NCBI RefSeq assembly: GCF_020536995.1
Contig: NC_068366.1
Span: forward strand, 16,397,522-16,461,521
DNA from: Dreissena polymorpha
Taxonomy: Eukaryota; Mollusca; Bivalvia; Myida; Dreissenidae
DNA length: 64,000 nt
Direction: 5' to 3'
Below are positions 25,576-37,215 of the stretch, one piece after another. The notes under the pieces are model-generated. The model had not been told where the DNA came from. It ran no database searches and saw only the letters and a list, made by a program, of their open reading frames with translations. Every line of letters begins with the position of its first letter. The stretch's first letter is position 1. The position numbers were made by a program, and so were the translations under genes.

Positions 25576-25785
25576 CTGTTAACCAAACAAGTGCAAACTA
25601 AACATTGGTACAGTAACCACAGTACTTATTTTCCAGATATGCTTATATTCAAATATGTGCTTAGTTTCCAGACTTTACAATGCTGGATTGGCAATTTAAT
25701 AAACACAATTCGTTGCTTGTGATAGTTCTTGCTTTAATTTGGCCCAAGCAATTCAGGAAATGTTGTGAATGTTTCTTTTTTTCAG

Positions 25786-25960
25786 ATCTGGCAGCTTATA
25801 TGCATTTTTTGCAATAGAGGGGAATGGTCCGTGCTATTTGGGTGACAGACCACACAAGGATTATTCATGTCGTTACTATAAAGTTGGCAAAGCGGTTGCA
25901 GAGGAGTTTTCATTTAGAGCAATCAATGACAAATTGGATGACATAAAAAACACACTATAG
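25786..25960 (+). CDS. Candidate terminal exon on the opposite strand, unknown protein
   Basis: A pyrimidine-rich acceptor (TTTCTTTTTTTCAG) is followed by an open frame of 57 codons ending in TAG. It includes LYAFFAIEGNGPCYLGDRPH and CRYYKVGKAVAEEFSFRA. Composition is strikingly protein-like, yet it lies on the plus strand inside the intron between the two acidic minus-strand exons. It may be the last exon of an overlapping gene or a transposed exon. I recognise no family. Confidence 0.4.
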
Positions 25961-26051
25961 CTCAAACAGAGCCTTTCAGATTTTAGTAATTACAACAGAC
26001 TAAGCCATCAGCACACAATGTTCCCAATAAATGATAGGAGAGCTGACTTAC

Positions 26052-26118
26052 CTTAGAAATGGAAATGGCCAAATTTCTGATCCCACATCAGACTCTGAAT
26101 CATCAACAACTTCATTGC
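26052..26118 (-). CDS. Short acidic exon linking the exon array to 25433-25575, phase 1 to 2
   Basis: A 67-bp exon between a CTGTTTTAG acceptor and a GTAAGT donor. It encodes NEVVDDSESDVGSEIWPFPF plus Leu, with two bases left at each side. The incoming phase 1 accepts the G that ends every 138-bp exon (G plus GC gives Gly). The outgoing AG joins the G of the next exon (Arg). This phase agreement across three exon types is the main evidence that the array belongs to a gene and is not merely a satellite. Confidence 0.6.
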
Positions 26119-26302
26119 CTAAAACAGATGTTATGTATAATGGAATGAGCTTGATCAAGAGAAAGCAATGTCTTTATCTTTCAAACAAACAGATGTATTG
26201 CATGTATCAAATATTTGTTGTCTGAAGCTTCAGTATTCTACAGGAACATTCTATATACAAACTTTATCTGCTTTAAGCCAAAAAAATAAATTCATAACAG
26301 GA

Positions 26303-27930
26303 TGCTTAACACGTAGCACTTTTTATGTGCTACATAACCACAGACAGATACAGACACACACTTATTTAACAAGAAGGCCATAGGACATTTATCTGAGGCA
26401 CAACCCTACTGTCACTTGCAGATAAAGTTATCTGCTACAGTAGAGGACACTAGAGAATGCCAAAATCAATTAACAAAAAAAAGCCCTTTCAGTATTCTTC
26501 ATAAATGTTCTCTCAATCTTCTGCTTTTGGTTAGGCAACTGATTTCCTCAGCTTTTTATGCATGGAATGACTCACGATTTTATCACATGAAGACAATTAA
26601 TTCAAATGTTATAGAAGAGCTGTCCATTTAATAGATAATGCTCGACTATAGAGTATTCAAACTAATATACCTACAATGTAGACTTTAATGGAGGTACATA
26701 CAGAAATGAGATAATATTACATGGGCTTTGTATGAATATGAAGATTAAAATTAAATTCAGCCTGAAGTTTTTAAGTCTATGGACATCTTGGTATAACAAA
26801 AGCTAACCATGTGAGCTAAAACATACAACAGTCTAATGCCATTTCCCATACAGATGGGGTCATATTTGATATCAATGGGCTGTAGCTGCAGTACTCTTAA
26901 AATTAATTCAAATTAACATCTATAAGCCAGAAAACAGATGTCATCAGGCAATTGATTACAAGGAGGCTCAATATGTAGCACGTTTGGTGTGCTACATAAA
27001 CAAACACACGTGTTCCACAATGGTCTACCAACAAACAGACAGACTGACAGACCAACCAACGACAGACAGACCGACCAACATCCAGCAAAACAATATACCC
27101 CTTCTTCTGATAACAGCATGTTGTCAGTTTGACAGGAAGAGTGTCTTATCAAACATGTTAATCCCTTTTAATTTTGGTTCGCAATTAGTTGTTATTGTTG
27201 ATGTATTCAGTAAGCAACTTGTGGGTCATTAATTAGCAGCTTGTGGGTAATTAATTAAAAAGCACAAAATCGATTGAAATAATAGGTTGCGAATATTCAA
27301 ATGCCAACTCTGCAATTCCAATACAGACGATTCAATTGAATTTTCGAATATTCAAATAGTTTTGCCATCCCTATTAGATATCAATGGGCTGTTGCTGCAG
27401 CATTCTTTAAATGAATTTAGTTAAACTTAAACAGCTATAAACCAGACACTGATTTCATCAGGTGATTAACTATAAGACAGCTTCAAATGTAGAACGTTTG
27501 ATGTGCTACATAAACACACACACACACACATCATTTTCTGAAAAATAACAGCTTTACTATACCATTTGGAACATCTATGTAAATAAGGGTTTAATGGCTA
27601 ACCCCTTTTTGTGCAATCCTTAACATATGCTGTTGATTGACATGGCTTTGTTTATACATGCAGATTGTTTTTATTATTTATTGCATGTATATAACATGCT
27701 GCCATGCAAATCTATGCATTTCATGTTAAAATCAACTTATCTATCTAATAAATCTATTTATTTGATCTTTAACACCAAGCAGTTGTTTTGATATTTTATC
27801 AATGGGCTGCAGTATTCTTGAAATGAATTTCATTAAACTTTAACAGCAAAGCTTATAAGCCAGAAAACTGATTTCATCAGGTTATTAACTACAAGACAAC
27901 TTAAAATATAGAACGTTTGGTGAGCTATGG
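26303..27930 (-). repeat. Eroded units of the exon array that have lost the exon
   Basis: The intronic hairpin (GTAGCAC, 7-nt loop, GTGCTAC) recurs near 26311, 26972 and 27488, with a decayed trace near 27907. Three of these units also keep the blocks ATCAATGGGCTGTTGCTGCAG and CAGAAAACTGATTTCATCAG. At 27530-27575 the acceptor-side flank (TCATTTTCTGAAAAATAACA) directly follows the CA tract, so the exon itself is gone. They extend the array leftward as relics. Confidence 0.6.
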
Positions 27931-28461
27931 GCCAGAAAACTGATTTCACCAGGTGATTTGTTACAAGAAGGCCAGGGTTTTATTAAGCATTTTGGGAAGA
28001 TAGCCCATGGCTTTGAAATTGGGAATTTTATTAGCGTTTCAAGAAATTGGGAAAATAAATTGGGATTTAAAATTACATGAAAGATTTCAACATCTTTAAT
28101 CCCAAACACCACAAACACCATCATGCTAAAGTTTTCCACATAGAGAGCTCACACAAAGTCTTCAGTCACAAACTAATTTCCCTAGTTTCAACATGTTGAA
28201 TATCAGTCAGCACTTTGCATTGTTGGAATGTTACTTTATTTAATGATGCTTGCTTAAAAAAATCAACAGTTTTTGTTTGGCCACTTTTTTGCTTTGGAAT
28301 CTTTTTCACGTAACATTTCAAATTGTGTAACATACTTGTTTTCCACTCAGCCGAATCACAAAACACTTAAATTTTATCAGAAATATAATAAGAGCCTGAA
28401 CAACACAGATAATATCGGGCACAGGAATAATGCAGACGTTATGCAAATCATGGTAAAATCT

Positions 28462-30815
28462 TACTGTCAGAGGACAGCGCGGTCAACTATTCCAGTGCTT
28501 GACAGCATAACGTAAGCCATCATAGGGAAATTGTTCAAATTATTCAATAGGGTCAAGATAATAGATCAGGTATATTTTCCACAATCTATTGAACATTTGT
28601 AAAGACATAAAACAAACTAATAAGATTTAATTTTAAGTTTGATAGCAATAGCTTGGGTGGGAAGTTTGGACAGTCGTTCAAAAATAAAGTAAATAAATAT
28701 TATTTTTCTTTAACCATGTTTCATAGAAAAAAAATCTTTTTGGGTAGGGTAGGGGGGGTGTGAGGGGGTATAATGTGGAGTGTGGTCATTTATTAGACAA
28801 TCTTTCAAAATAATTTTATTTGGGGTGATCATAAATGAAGAAGAAATGGAAATTTAACTAAAATTTATTCTTTTGACCTTGAGAGTATAGGTCATTCAAA
28901 GGTCAAGGTCCAATTGAACTTGCCAGATACAGTACCCTAATGATAGTAAGAAAATATTTGAAGTTTGAAAGCAATAGCTTTGATACTTTAGAAGTTAAGT
29001 GGATCTAAACACAAAATTTTACAAAATATTCAGTTACAAAGACAACAAAAGCTGTCACCATAGGATGACATATGCCCCTTATAAACGCTTTGATGAAGTT
29101 ATGAGCATTTTTCGAAACAGAAACGCAGATTTTGAAACCTAAACGTGGACCCTAAGTTAAAGGTCAAGGTCACAGGGCTAAAAATGTGTGTTCGTATGGA
29201 AAGGCCTTGTCCATATACACATGCATACCAAATATGAAGGTTATATCTGAAGGGACATAGAAGTTATGAGCAATTTTTTTAAACCTAAACGCAGATTTCG
29301 AAACCTAAACGCGGACTCTAGGTTCCAGGTCAAGGTAACAGGGGTAAAAAAAAGTTTGCGTATGGAAAGGCCTTGTCTATATACACATGCATACCAAATT
29401 TGAAGGTTATATCTCAAGGGACATAAAAGTTATTAGCATTTTTCAAAACCTAACCGCAAAGTGTGACGGAAGGACTGACAGACGGATGGACAGTCCGATC
29501 ACTACATGAACCCTTTTCTTTGAAAGGGGGCATAAAAAGGGCCATAATTCTTACAAAATGCTTGATACATTTGTCTGCTCTTGTTTATATATTGGGGTCA
29601 TGTTGGTTAAGAAGTTTGCATAATATGAAAGCAAAATGTCCAGGGACATTGAAAATATTGCAGGTGTTATATCTGAAGGGACATAGAAGTTATGAGCCAT
29701 TTTTTAAACCTAAACGCAGATTTCGAAACCTAAACGCGGACCCTAAGTTCCAGGTCAAGGTCCCAGGGGTAAAAAAAAATTTGCATATGGAAAGGCCTTG
29801 TCTATATACACATGCATACCAAATTTGAAGGTTATATCTCAAGGGACATAAAAGTTATTAGCATTTTTCAAAACCTAACCGCAAAGTGTGACGGAAGGAC
29901 TGACAGACGGATGGACAGTCCGATCACTACATGAACCCTTTTCTTTGAAAGGGGGCATAAAAAGGGCCATAATTCTTACAAAATGCTTGATACATTTGTC
30001 TGCTCTTGTTTATATATTGGGGTCATGTTGGCTAAGAAGTTTGCATAATATGAAAGCAAAATGTCCAGGGACATTGAAAATATTGCAGGTGTTATATCTG
30101 AAGGGACATAGAAGTTATGAGCAATTTTTTAAACCTAAACGCAGATTTCGAAACCTAAACGCGGACCCTAAGTTCCAGGTCAAGGTCCCAGGGGTAAAAA
30201 AACATTTGCATATGGAAAGGCCTTGTCTATATACACATGCATACCAAATTTGAAGGTTATATCTCAAGGGACATAAAAGTTATTAGCATTTTTCAAAACC
30301 TAACCGCAAAGTGTGACGGAAGGACTGACAGACAGATGGACAGTCCGATCACTACATGAACCCTTTTCTTTGAAAGGGGGCATAAAAAGGGCCATAATTC
30401 TTACAAAATGCTTGATACATTTGTCTGCTCTTGTTTATATATTGGGGTCATGTTGTTTAAGAAGTTTGCAAAATATGAAAGCAAAATGTCAAGGGACATT
30501 GAAAATATTGCAGGTGGTACGCAAAATTTAACTTAGATTTATCAATAATATGCATAATCTAAATGGAAAAAGGGCCATAATTCTTAAAAAATGCTTGATA
30601 CAGTTGTCTTCTCTTGTTTATAAATTGGGGTCAAGTTGGTAAAGAAATTTGCAAAATATTAAAGCAATGTGTCAAGGGACATAGGAAATATTTGGGGTGG
30701 TACGCAAACTTTAACATTTGCACGCTCACGCTTACGCTCATGCTAACACTCACACCGACGCCAGGGTGAGTAGGATAGCTCCACTATGTATATTTTATAT
30801 ATAATAGTCGAGCTA
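28462..30815 (+). repeat. Composite interspersed repeat of the 24311 type with insertions
   Basis: The left part (TACTGTCAGAGGACAGCG, CAGTGCTTGACAGCATAACG, GGGGGGTGTGAGGGGGTATAATG) and right part (GGGGTGGTACGCAAACTTT, GGATAGCTCCACTATG, ATAATAGTCGAGCTA) match the ends of 24311-24739. In between lie further repeat sequence and the tandem block at 29240-30530. It therefore looks like one element interrupted by another, then expanded. Confidence 0.6.
29240..30530 (+). repeat. 425-bp composite tandem array, three units
   Basis: The same sequence recurs with a period of exactly 425 bp (for example GTGTGACGGAAGGACTGACA at about 29459, 29884 and 30309) with very few differences. Each unit joins a segment of the 20292-type repeat (AACCTAAACGCAGATTTCG to GAAAGGGGGCATAAAAA) to a segment of the 24311-type repeat (GGGCCATAATTCTTACAAAA to GACATTGAAAATATTGCAGG). 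The junction of an insertion has therefore been amplified. The repeated 121-codon frames are by-products. Confidence 0.85.
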
Positions 30816-31029
30816 AAAACTGTGCGAGACTGGATCAGGCTACGCTTTGCTAAAAATCTAAATAGACTATGTCATTAGCGCTTTTTTCCCAATGGGGAAT
30901 TTTTAAAGCCAATTTTGGGAAAAAGTATACTTTTTGTGATTCGGCTATAAAATAGAGCTAACAAAAAACATGAAGTCTTAATATGTAGCACGTTTGGTGT
31001 GCTACATTAACACCCACACACAATCATAC

Positions 31030-31167
31030 CATTGTCTAATTCCATATCAGAGTCCTTTTGAGCCGAAGGCCTGTCAAGAGGCTGCAAATGATGACTGACA
31101 GTTTCTGTCGACAGCTCTGCACGACTGTCCATTGATGGCTTCTTAATCGTTGGAGGCAAATCTTTTT
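31030..31167 (-). CDS. Array exon copy 1 (138 bp, intact splice sites)
   Basis: The acceptor is CTTTTAG and the donor GTATGA. Encodes KDLPPTIKKPSMDSRAELST then ETVSHHLQPLDRPSAQKDSD and MELDN. Closest complete copy to the two downstream acidic exons. Confidence 0.55.
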
Positions 31168-32216
31168 CTAAAAGAAAACAGCTCAACTTTACAATCGAAA
31201 ACATCTTTTTGATCTTTCACAACTAGCAGATGTGTTTAATATAAATATCAATGGGCTGTTGCTGCAGCATTCTTTACATTAATTTAAACTTAAACTACTG
31301 TAATCCAGGAAATGGATTTCATTAGGTGATTAACTACAAGATTGCTTAAAGTGATATTATAGGCCAGAGGGCCAGATAAGATGCGTATTTGCGTAAAGTA
31401 TGCATGACAAAAAAGAAAATACGCACGACTTAAAATTTTGTTGAGTAAAAAAACTCCTGACTAAATTCGGATTACGCATCGTGTGCAATTTCAATGCGTA
31501 TTAACCGTTTATACATGCAGTTAAATTTATGTAAACATGATTGGTTTCCGATACTGTGTCCTCACCAGTAAAAATGTAGTGATATCACCATCTATGTATA
31601 GAATGTGGTTCCCGACCTCATTTACTCCTCAGTCAGAACATTATCATTTCATGTTGGCCCACGATAGAGGCCGATGTTGATACAACGGGCTCCCCGCTGC
31701 AATGTTGAGCATCGATATACGCTCATGGTGAAAACATTTGACATTACATTCCATAAAACCCGAATCGCCCAACTTCAAGCATATAATTTTTGCTATCAGT
31801 TGATCTCTTGTGTGGCACTATGAAAAAAACTTTTACCTTCAAGCACCTTTTTAAATGGCGCCAAAATACACATATAATGAACAAGTTTTGTGGGCCAAGC
31901 TTAGATTTTGATCGTGGCTGTACAGTGTGTGCTAAACAGTGGCTTGCCAAATCAAGACGGAAAAAAGGGATTAATGGCTGCTTATAAGCCAAGGGCAAAA
32001 AAAAACCAGAAAAACTGTTAAATAAAACAAAAGTGATTGCTTTATTGTGTACAAACTGCTTGTTATAGCGAGTTAACATAACATGTACAGTGTATTATTA
32101 ATTCTGATCCTTTGAACAAAGTTACTTCTTAAAATTATCAGATTTTGATTTTTACTCATCAATTAAAAATTTCATGAGTGAAATACCCCTTGGCTGAAAA
32201 AATTATCTGGAGCTGT

Positions 32217-32998
32217 ATTATAGGCATATTACAGTTTATAGGTGGCTATCGCAACCGTTGTTTATTTTTGGTGTTTTCACTTCATATACACTTATATTTG
32301 TTAATGCAGCATCAACATACTAAAACAATATCCCAGAAAGAGAAAAATAATGCATTTAAACATCAACAGTACTTTCGTTTTGACAACTGATGACACACAA
32401 GATTCGATTTACGATGTGAATCTTAATCTAGTGTTAGTGCAGATTCATTCATTCGACACAAAGACACTATTTTGTTTTACGGATTATTTCCGCTTAGAGG
32501 ACTGGGTGAGTCATGTAAAATATCGAATAAAATATAAACTTTTTATAAACAACTGGTAGAAAGATGAATGGCAGATAATTGGTCAGTAACCACATTTTAA
32601 CTAACTCTTTTGACCTGTTCATTATTTTCAGCTCAATTCAACAGTGAAAAATGCATATAATATCACTTTAATATGTAGCACATTTGGTGTGCTACAAAAG
32701 CACACACACACACACACAAACATACCATTGCCTGATTCCATATCAGAGTCTCTTTGAGCTGAAGACCTTTCAGGAGGCTGCAAATGATGACTGATGGTTT
32801 CTGTCGACAGCTCGGCACTACTGTCCATTGATGGCTGATCAATCGCTGGAGGCAAATCATTTTTTGAAAGATAACAGTTTGACTTTACCATCTGAAACAT
32901 CTATTTGATCTTTCACAACAAGCAGTTGTGTTCCATATAAATATCAATGGGCTGTTGCTGCAGTATTCTTCAAATGAATTTAATTAAACTTAAACAGC
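32217..32998. repeat. Intragenic duplication block, left copy
   Basis: Nearly identical to 36359-37137, including the non-array sequence GTTTATAGGTGGCTATCGC, a conserved 69-codon frame, and one array unit. It shows that array units and intervening DNA were duplicated together. Confidence 0.85.
32726..32863 (-). CDS. Array exon copy 2 (138 bp, acceptor AG lost)
   Basis: Open in phase 1 with NDLPPAIDQPSMDSS and AQRDSDMESGN and a GTATGT donor, but the acceptor TTTCAG reads TTTCAA. It may be skipped or use a nearby AG. Confidence 0.4.
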
Positions 32999-33101
32999 TA
33001 TAAGCTGGAAAATTGATTTCATATGGTGATTTATTAAAAGACGGCTTAAAATGTAGCACGTTTTATGTGCTACATAAACACACACACACACACAAACATA
33101 C

Positions 33102-33239
33102 CATTGTCTGATTTCATGTCAGAGTCTCTTTGAGCTGAAGACCTTTCAGGAGGCTGCAAATGATGACTGACAGATTCTGTCGACAGCTCAGCACTACTGT
33201 CCATTGATGGCTGATCAATAGCTGGAGGCAAATCATTTT
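33102..33239 (-). CDS. Array exon copy 3 (138 bp, acceptor AG lost)
   Basis: Open in phase 1, with SAELSTESVSHHLQPPERSS and AQRDSDMKSDN. The acceptor reads TTTCGA where other copies have TTTCAG. The donor GTATGT and TG tract are kept. Confidence 0.4.
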
Positions 33240-33473
33240 TCGAAAGATAACAGCTCGACTTTACCAGCTGAAACATCTATTTTATCTTTCACAACTAGCA
33301 GATGTGTTCAATATAAATATCAATTGGCTGTTGCTGCAGTGTTATTAAATTGAATTTATTTAAACTTAAACAGCTATAAGCAAGAAAACTGATTTCATAA
33401 GGTGTTTTATTATAAAACGGTTTAAAATGTAGCAAGATTGGTGTGCTACATAAACACACACATACAAACATAC

Positions 33474-33611
33474 CATTGTCTGATTCCATATCAGAGTCCT
33501 TTTGAGCCGAAGGCCTGTCAAGAGGCTGCAAATGATAACTGACAGTTTCTGTCGATAGCACAGCACTACTGTCCATTGATGGCTGCTCAATCGCTGGAGG
33601 CAAATCATTTT
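33474..33611 (-). CDS. Array exon copy 4 (138 bp, intact splice sites)
   Basis: The acceptor is TTATCTTTCAG and the donor GTATGTTTG. Encodes NDLPPAIEQPSMDSSAVLST, ETVSYHLQPLDRPS and AQKDSDMESDN. A good reference copy. Confidence 0.55.
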
Positions 33612-33845
33612 CTGAAAGATAACAGCTGGATTTTACAATCTGAAACATCTATTTTATCTTTCACAACTGGCAGATGTGTTCAATATAAATATCAATGGGC
33701 TGTTGCGGCAGTGTTCTTTACATGAATTTAAACTTAAACAGCTATAGGCCAGAAAACTGATAACATCAGGTGATTAACTACATGATTGCTTAATATGTAG
33801 CACTTTTGGTGTGCTACATAAACACACACACACACACAAACATAC

Positions 33846-33973
33846 CATTGTCTGATTTCATGTCAGAGTCCTTTTGAGCCGAAGGCCTGTCAGGAGGCTG
33901 CAAATGATGACTGACAGTTTCTGTCGATAGCTGTCCATTGATGACTGCTCAATCGCTGAAGGCATATCATTTG
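33846..33973 (-). pseudogene. Array exon copy 5 (128 bp, frame lost)
   Basis: Ten bases shorter than the standard exon, lost around the SSAEL codons, so inclusion would shift the frame. Both splice sites remain. It lies immediately beside the Tigger-like insertion at 34014. Confidence 0.6.
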
Positions 33974-34013
33974 CTGAAAGATAACAGCTGGACTTTACCA
34001 TCTGACATATCTG

Positions 34014-35842
34014 CAGTCGAAACTCAATGGCTCGAATTTGTCAGGACCAGCAACAAAAACTCGAGCCATCCAGAATTCGACCCATCCAATTTCTAATAAA
34101 GTGTTGTTTACGAACATTTTTACCTTCAGTTGACGAGTAAGCATAGTGCTTAAACTCTGTACCACTTCGTTCTACTTTCTGCTTTTGAATTAATAACAAG
34201 AATATCAGTGAAACTGATGGATGCTCCCAGATGATGCGCTTTGTCAATCTATGTGTTAATAACCACCTAAAAAAATCTACTATTAGCCTCTGTGACCTTG
34301 ACCTTGACCCCAGTGACCTCAAACCTCATCAAAAGGTAGAGGTCCATGCAAGGTACCTACATGCCAAATATGGAAGAGATTGGTAAAGTATTGAAGGTGA
34401 TATGAGAAACTGTAACAAAAGTGTGACGGGAAAATCTATTATTAGCCTCTGTGACCTTGACCCCAGTGACATCAAACCTCATCAAAAGGTAGAGGTCCAT
34501 GCAAGGTACATACATGCCAAATATAAAAGAGATCGGTAAAGTATTGAAGGTACGTGTACTATGAAAAACTGTATTAAAAAAAAGTGTGACAGAAAATTCT
34601 ATTATTAGCCTCGGTGACCTTGACCCCAGTGACTTCAAACCTCATCAAAAGGTAGAGGTCCATGCAAGGTACCTACATGCCAAATATGACAGAGATCGGT
34701 AAAGTATTGAAGGTGCTATGAGAAACTGTAAAAAAAAGTGTGACAGAAAAAGTATATTAATAGCCTCAGTGACCTTGACCCCAGTGACCTCAAACCTCAT
34801 CAAAAGGTAAAGGTCCATGCAAGGTACCTACATGCGACATATGAAAGAGATCAGTAAAGTATTGAAGGTGACATGATAAACTGTAACAAAAGTGTGATGG
34901 AAAAAGTATATTATTATTAGCCTCGGTGACCTTGACCCAGTGATCTCAAACCTCATCAAAAGGTAGAGTTCCATTCAAGGTACCTACATGCCAAATATGA
35001 AAGATATCGGTAAAGTATTGAAGGTGCTATGAGAAACTGTAAACAAAGTGTGATGGAAAAAGTATATTATTAGCCTCGGTGACCTTGACCTTGACCCCAG
35101 TGACCTAAAACCTCATCAAAAGGTAGAGGTCCATGCAAGGTACCTACATGCCAAATATGAAAGAGATCAGTAAAGTATTGAAGGTGCTATGAGAAACGGT
35201 AGCAAAAGTGTGACAGAAAAAGTATTTTATTATTAGCCTCTGTGACCTTGACTATGACCGAGTGACCTCAAACCTCATCAAAAGGTAGAGGTCAATGCAA
35301 GGTACCTACATGCCAACTATGAAAGAGATCGGTAAAGTATTGAAAGTGCTATGAGAAATGGTAACAAAAGTGTGACGGAAGGAAGTACGGAAGTAAGGAA
35401 GGAACTTCAAACTGGCAACTATATGATCCCCGAAAATTTTTAGGGAGCATAAAAAACAAATATATATTTAAAACTTGTATGTACCAATATTTTATTTTAT
35501 TCAATGTCATCTTTTACTCAAATCAATCAACGATTGAGTCGATGGCATGTTTGAAACCGGTGTTATACTAAATATTGTGTTCCTTTAATCAAGCAGTCCT
35601 ATTCCATTAAAAGTTTATGCGACCCGAAACGAGTTTGAGCCATACGAACAAAAGAACGTGTGAAAATTCTGATCGGGACTGTTACAACAGTTTGAGCCAT
35701 CCGATAATTCGAGCCTTGCGAATTCGAGCCATTCGACAAAATTTTATATGGATATACAGTAACAAAAATTCAGTGCTTTAATGAGAGTTAGAGCCTACCG
35801 GAAATTCGAGCCAAAAGAGTTCGAGCCATCGTGTTTCGACTG
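34014..35842. mobile_element. Tigger/pogo-like non-autonomous DNA transposon inside the exon array
   Basis: The left end reads CAGTCGAAACTCAATGGCTC and the right end, read inward, CAGTCGAAACACGATGGCTC, the style of pogo/Tigger termini. A TA follows the right end; the left target dinucleotide reads TG, probably a changed TA. The uninterrupted site is visible in sister array units (ACATCTATTTGATCTTTCAC). No transposase was seen. Its interior carries a separate repeat with a 7-unit tandem array (34281-35440). Confidence 0.7.
34281..35455 (+). repeat. Seven-unit tandem array (about 155-163 bp per unit) nested in the Tigger-like element
   Basis: Units start at about 34281, 34440, 34603, 34756, 34915, 35068 and 35230 with TATTAGCCTCTGTGACCTTG and contain CAAACCTCATCAAAAGGTAG and CCATGCAAGGTACCTACATG. 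The last unit runs into GGAAGGAAGTACGGAAG and a terminal AGGGAGCATAAAAAA, the tail of the bivalve interspersed repeat class. Several units carry GACCTTGACCTTGACCCCAG. Confidence 0.85.
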
Positions 35843-35986
35843 TATTTGATCTTTCACAACTAGCAGATGTGTTCAATATAAATATCAATGGGCTGTTGCT
35901 GCAGCATTCTTTACATGAATTTAAACTTAAACAGCTATAAGCCAGAAATCTGATTCCATCAGGTGATTAACTACAAGATTGTTTAA

Positions 35987-36013
35987 TATGTAGCACGTTT
36001 GGTGTGCTACATA
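35987..36013. repeat. Representative array hairpin (10-bp stem, 7-nt loop)
   Basis: TATGTAGCAC, loop GTTTGGT, GTGCTACATA: a perfect palindromic stem about 25 nt downstream of the donor of exon copy 6. All twelve complete units carry it, most with seven or more paired bases, and it also marks exon-less relic units to the left. Confidence 0.8.
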
Positions 36014-36036
36014 AACACACACACACACAAACATAC

Positions 36037-36174
36037 CATTGTCTGATTCCATGTCAGAGTCCTTTTGAGCCGAAGGCCTGTCAGGAGGCTTCAAATGATG
36101 ACTGACAGTTTCTATCAACAGCTCAGCAGTACTGTCCATTGATGGCTTCTTAATCGCTGGAGGCAAATCATTTT
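36037..36174 (-). CDS. Array exon copy 6 (138 bp, intact splice sites)
   Basis: Open in phase 1, encoding NDLPPAIKKPSMDSTAELLI, ETVSHHLKPPDRPS and AQKDSDMESDN. It shares the KKPSMDS variant with copy 1, which suggests common descent of these two units. Confidence 0.55.
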
Positions 36175-36358
36175 CTGAAAGATAACAGCTCGACTTGACA
36201 ATCGGAAACAACTATTTGATCTTTCACAACTAGTGACGTGTTCAATATAAATATCAATGGGCTGTTGCTGCAGCATTCTTTACATTTATTTAAACTAAAA
36301 CAACTATAAGCCACAAAACGGATTCCATTAGGTGATTAACTACAACATTGCTTAGTGA

Positions 36359-37137
36359 TATTATAGGCATAATACAGTTTATAGGTGTCTATCGCAACCG
36401 TTGTTTATTTTTGGTGTTTTCACTTCATATACACTTATATTTGTTAATGCAGCATCAACATACTAAAACAATATCCCAGAAAGAGAAAAATAATGCATTT
36501 AAACATCAACAGTACTTTCGTTTTGACAACTGATGACACACAAGATTCGATTTACGATGTGAATCTCAATCTAGTGTTAGTGCAGATTCATTCATACGAC
36601 ACAAAGACACTACTTTGTTTTACGAATTATTTCGGCTTAGAGGACTGGGTGAGTCATGTAAAATATCGAACAAAATATATACTTTTTATAAACAACTGGT
36701 AGAAAGATGAGTTGCAGATAATTGGTCAGTAACCACATTTTAACTAACTCTTTTGACGTGTTAATTATTTTCAGCTCAATTCAACAGTGAAAAATGCACA
36801 TAACATCACTTTAATATGTAGCACATTTGGTGTGCTACAAAAGCACACACACACACACACACACAAACATACCATTGCCTGATTCCATATCAGAGTCTCT
36901 TTGAGCTGAAGACCTTTCAGGAGGCTGCAAATGATGACTGATGGTTTCTGTCGACATTCGGCACTACTGTCCATTAATGGCTGATCTATCGCTGGAGGCA
37001 AATCATTTTCTGAAAGATAACAGTTTGACTTTACCATCTGAAACATCTATTGGATCATTCACAACAAGCAGATGTGTTCAATATAAATATCAATGGGCTG
37101 TTGCTGCAGCATTCTTCAAATGAATTTGATTAAACTT
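36359..37137. repeat. Intragenic duplication block, right copy
   Basis: Partner of 32217-32998. Differences are few substitutions and small changes in the CA tract and exon. The array unit inside is exon copy 7. Confidence 0.85.
36873..37009 (-). pseudogene. Array exon copy 7 (137 bp, frame lost)
   Basis: One base shorter than the standard exon, at the AEL codons, so inclusion would shift the frame. Splice sites are intact. It arose with the duplication of the block containing copy 2, yet keeps the TTTCAG acceptor that copy 2 has lost. Confidence 0.6.
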
Positions 37138-37215
37138 AATTAACTTCAAGATTACTTAATATGTAGCACTTTTGGTGTGCTACATAAACACACACACACA
37201 CACACACAAAAATAC

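Noticed and set aside
29463-30531. Three near-identical 121-codon frames starting MTEGLTDGW
   Set aside because: They are by-products of a 425-bp non-coding tandem array and run across repeat junctions.
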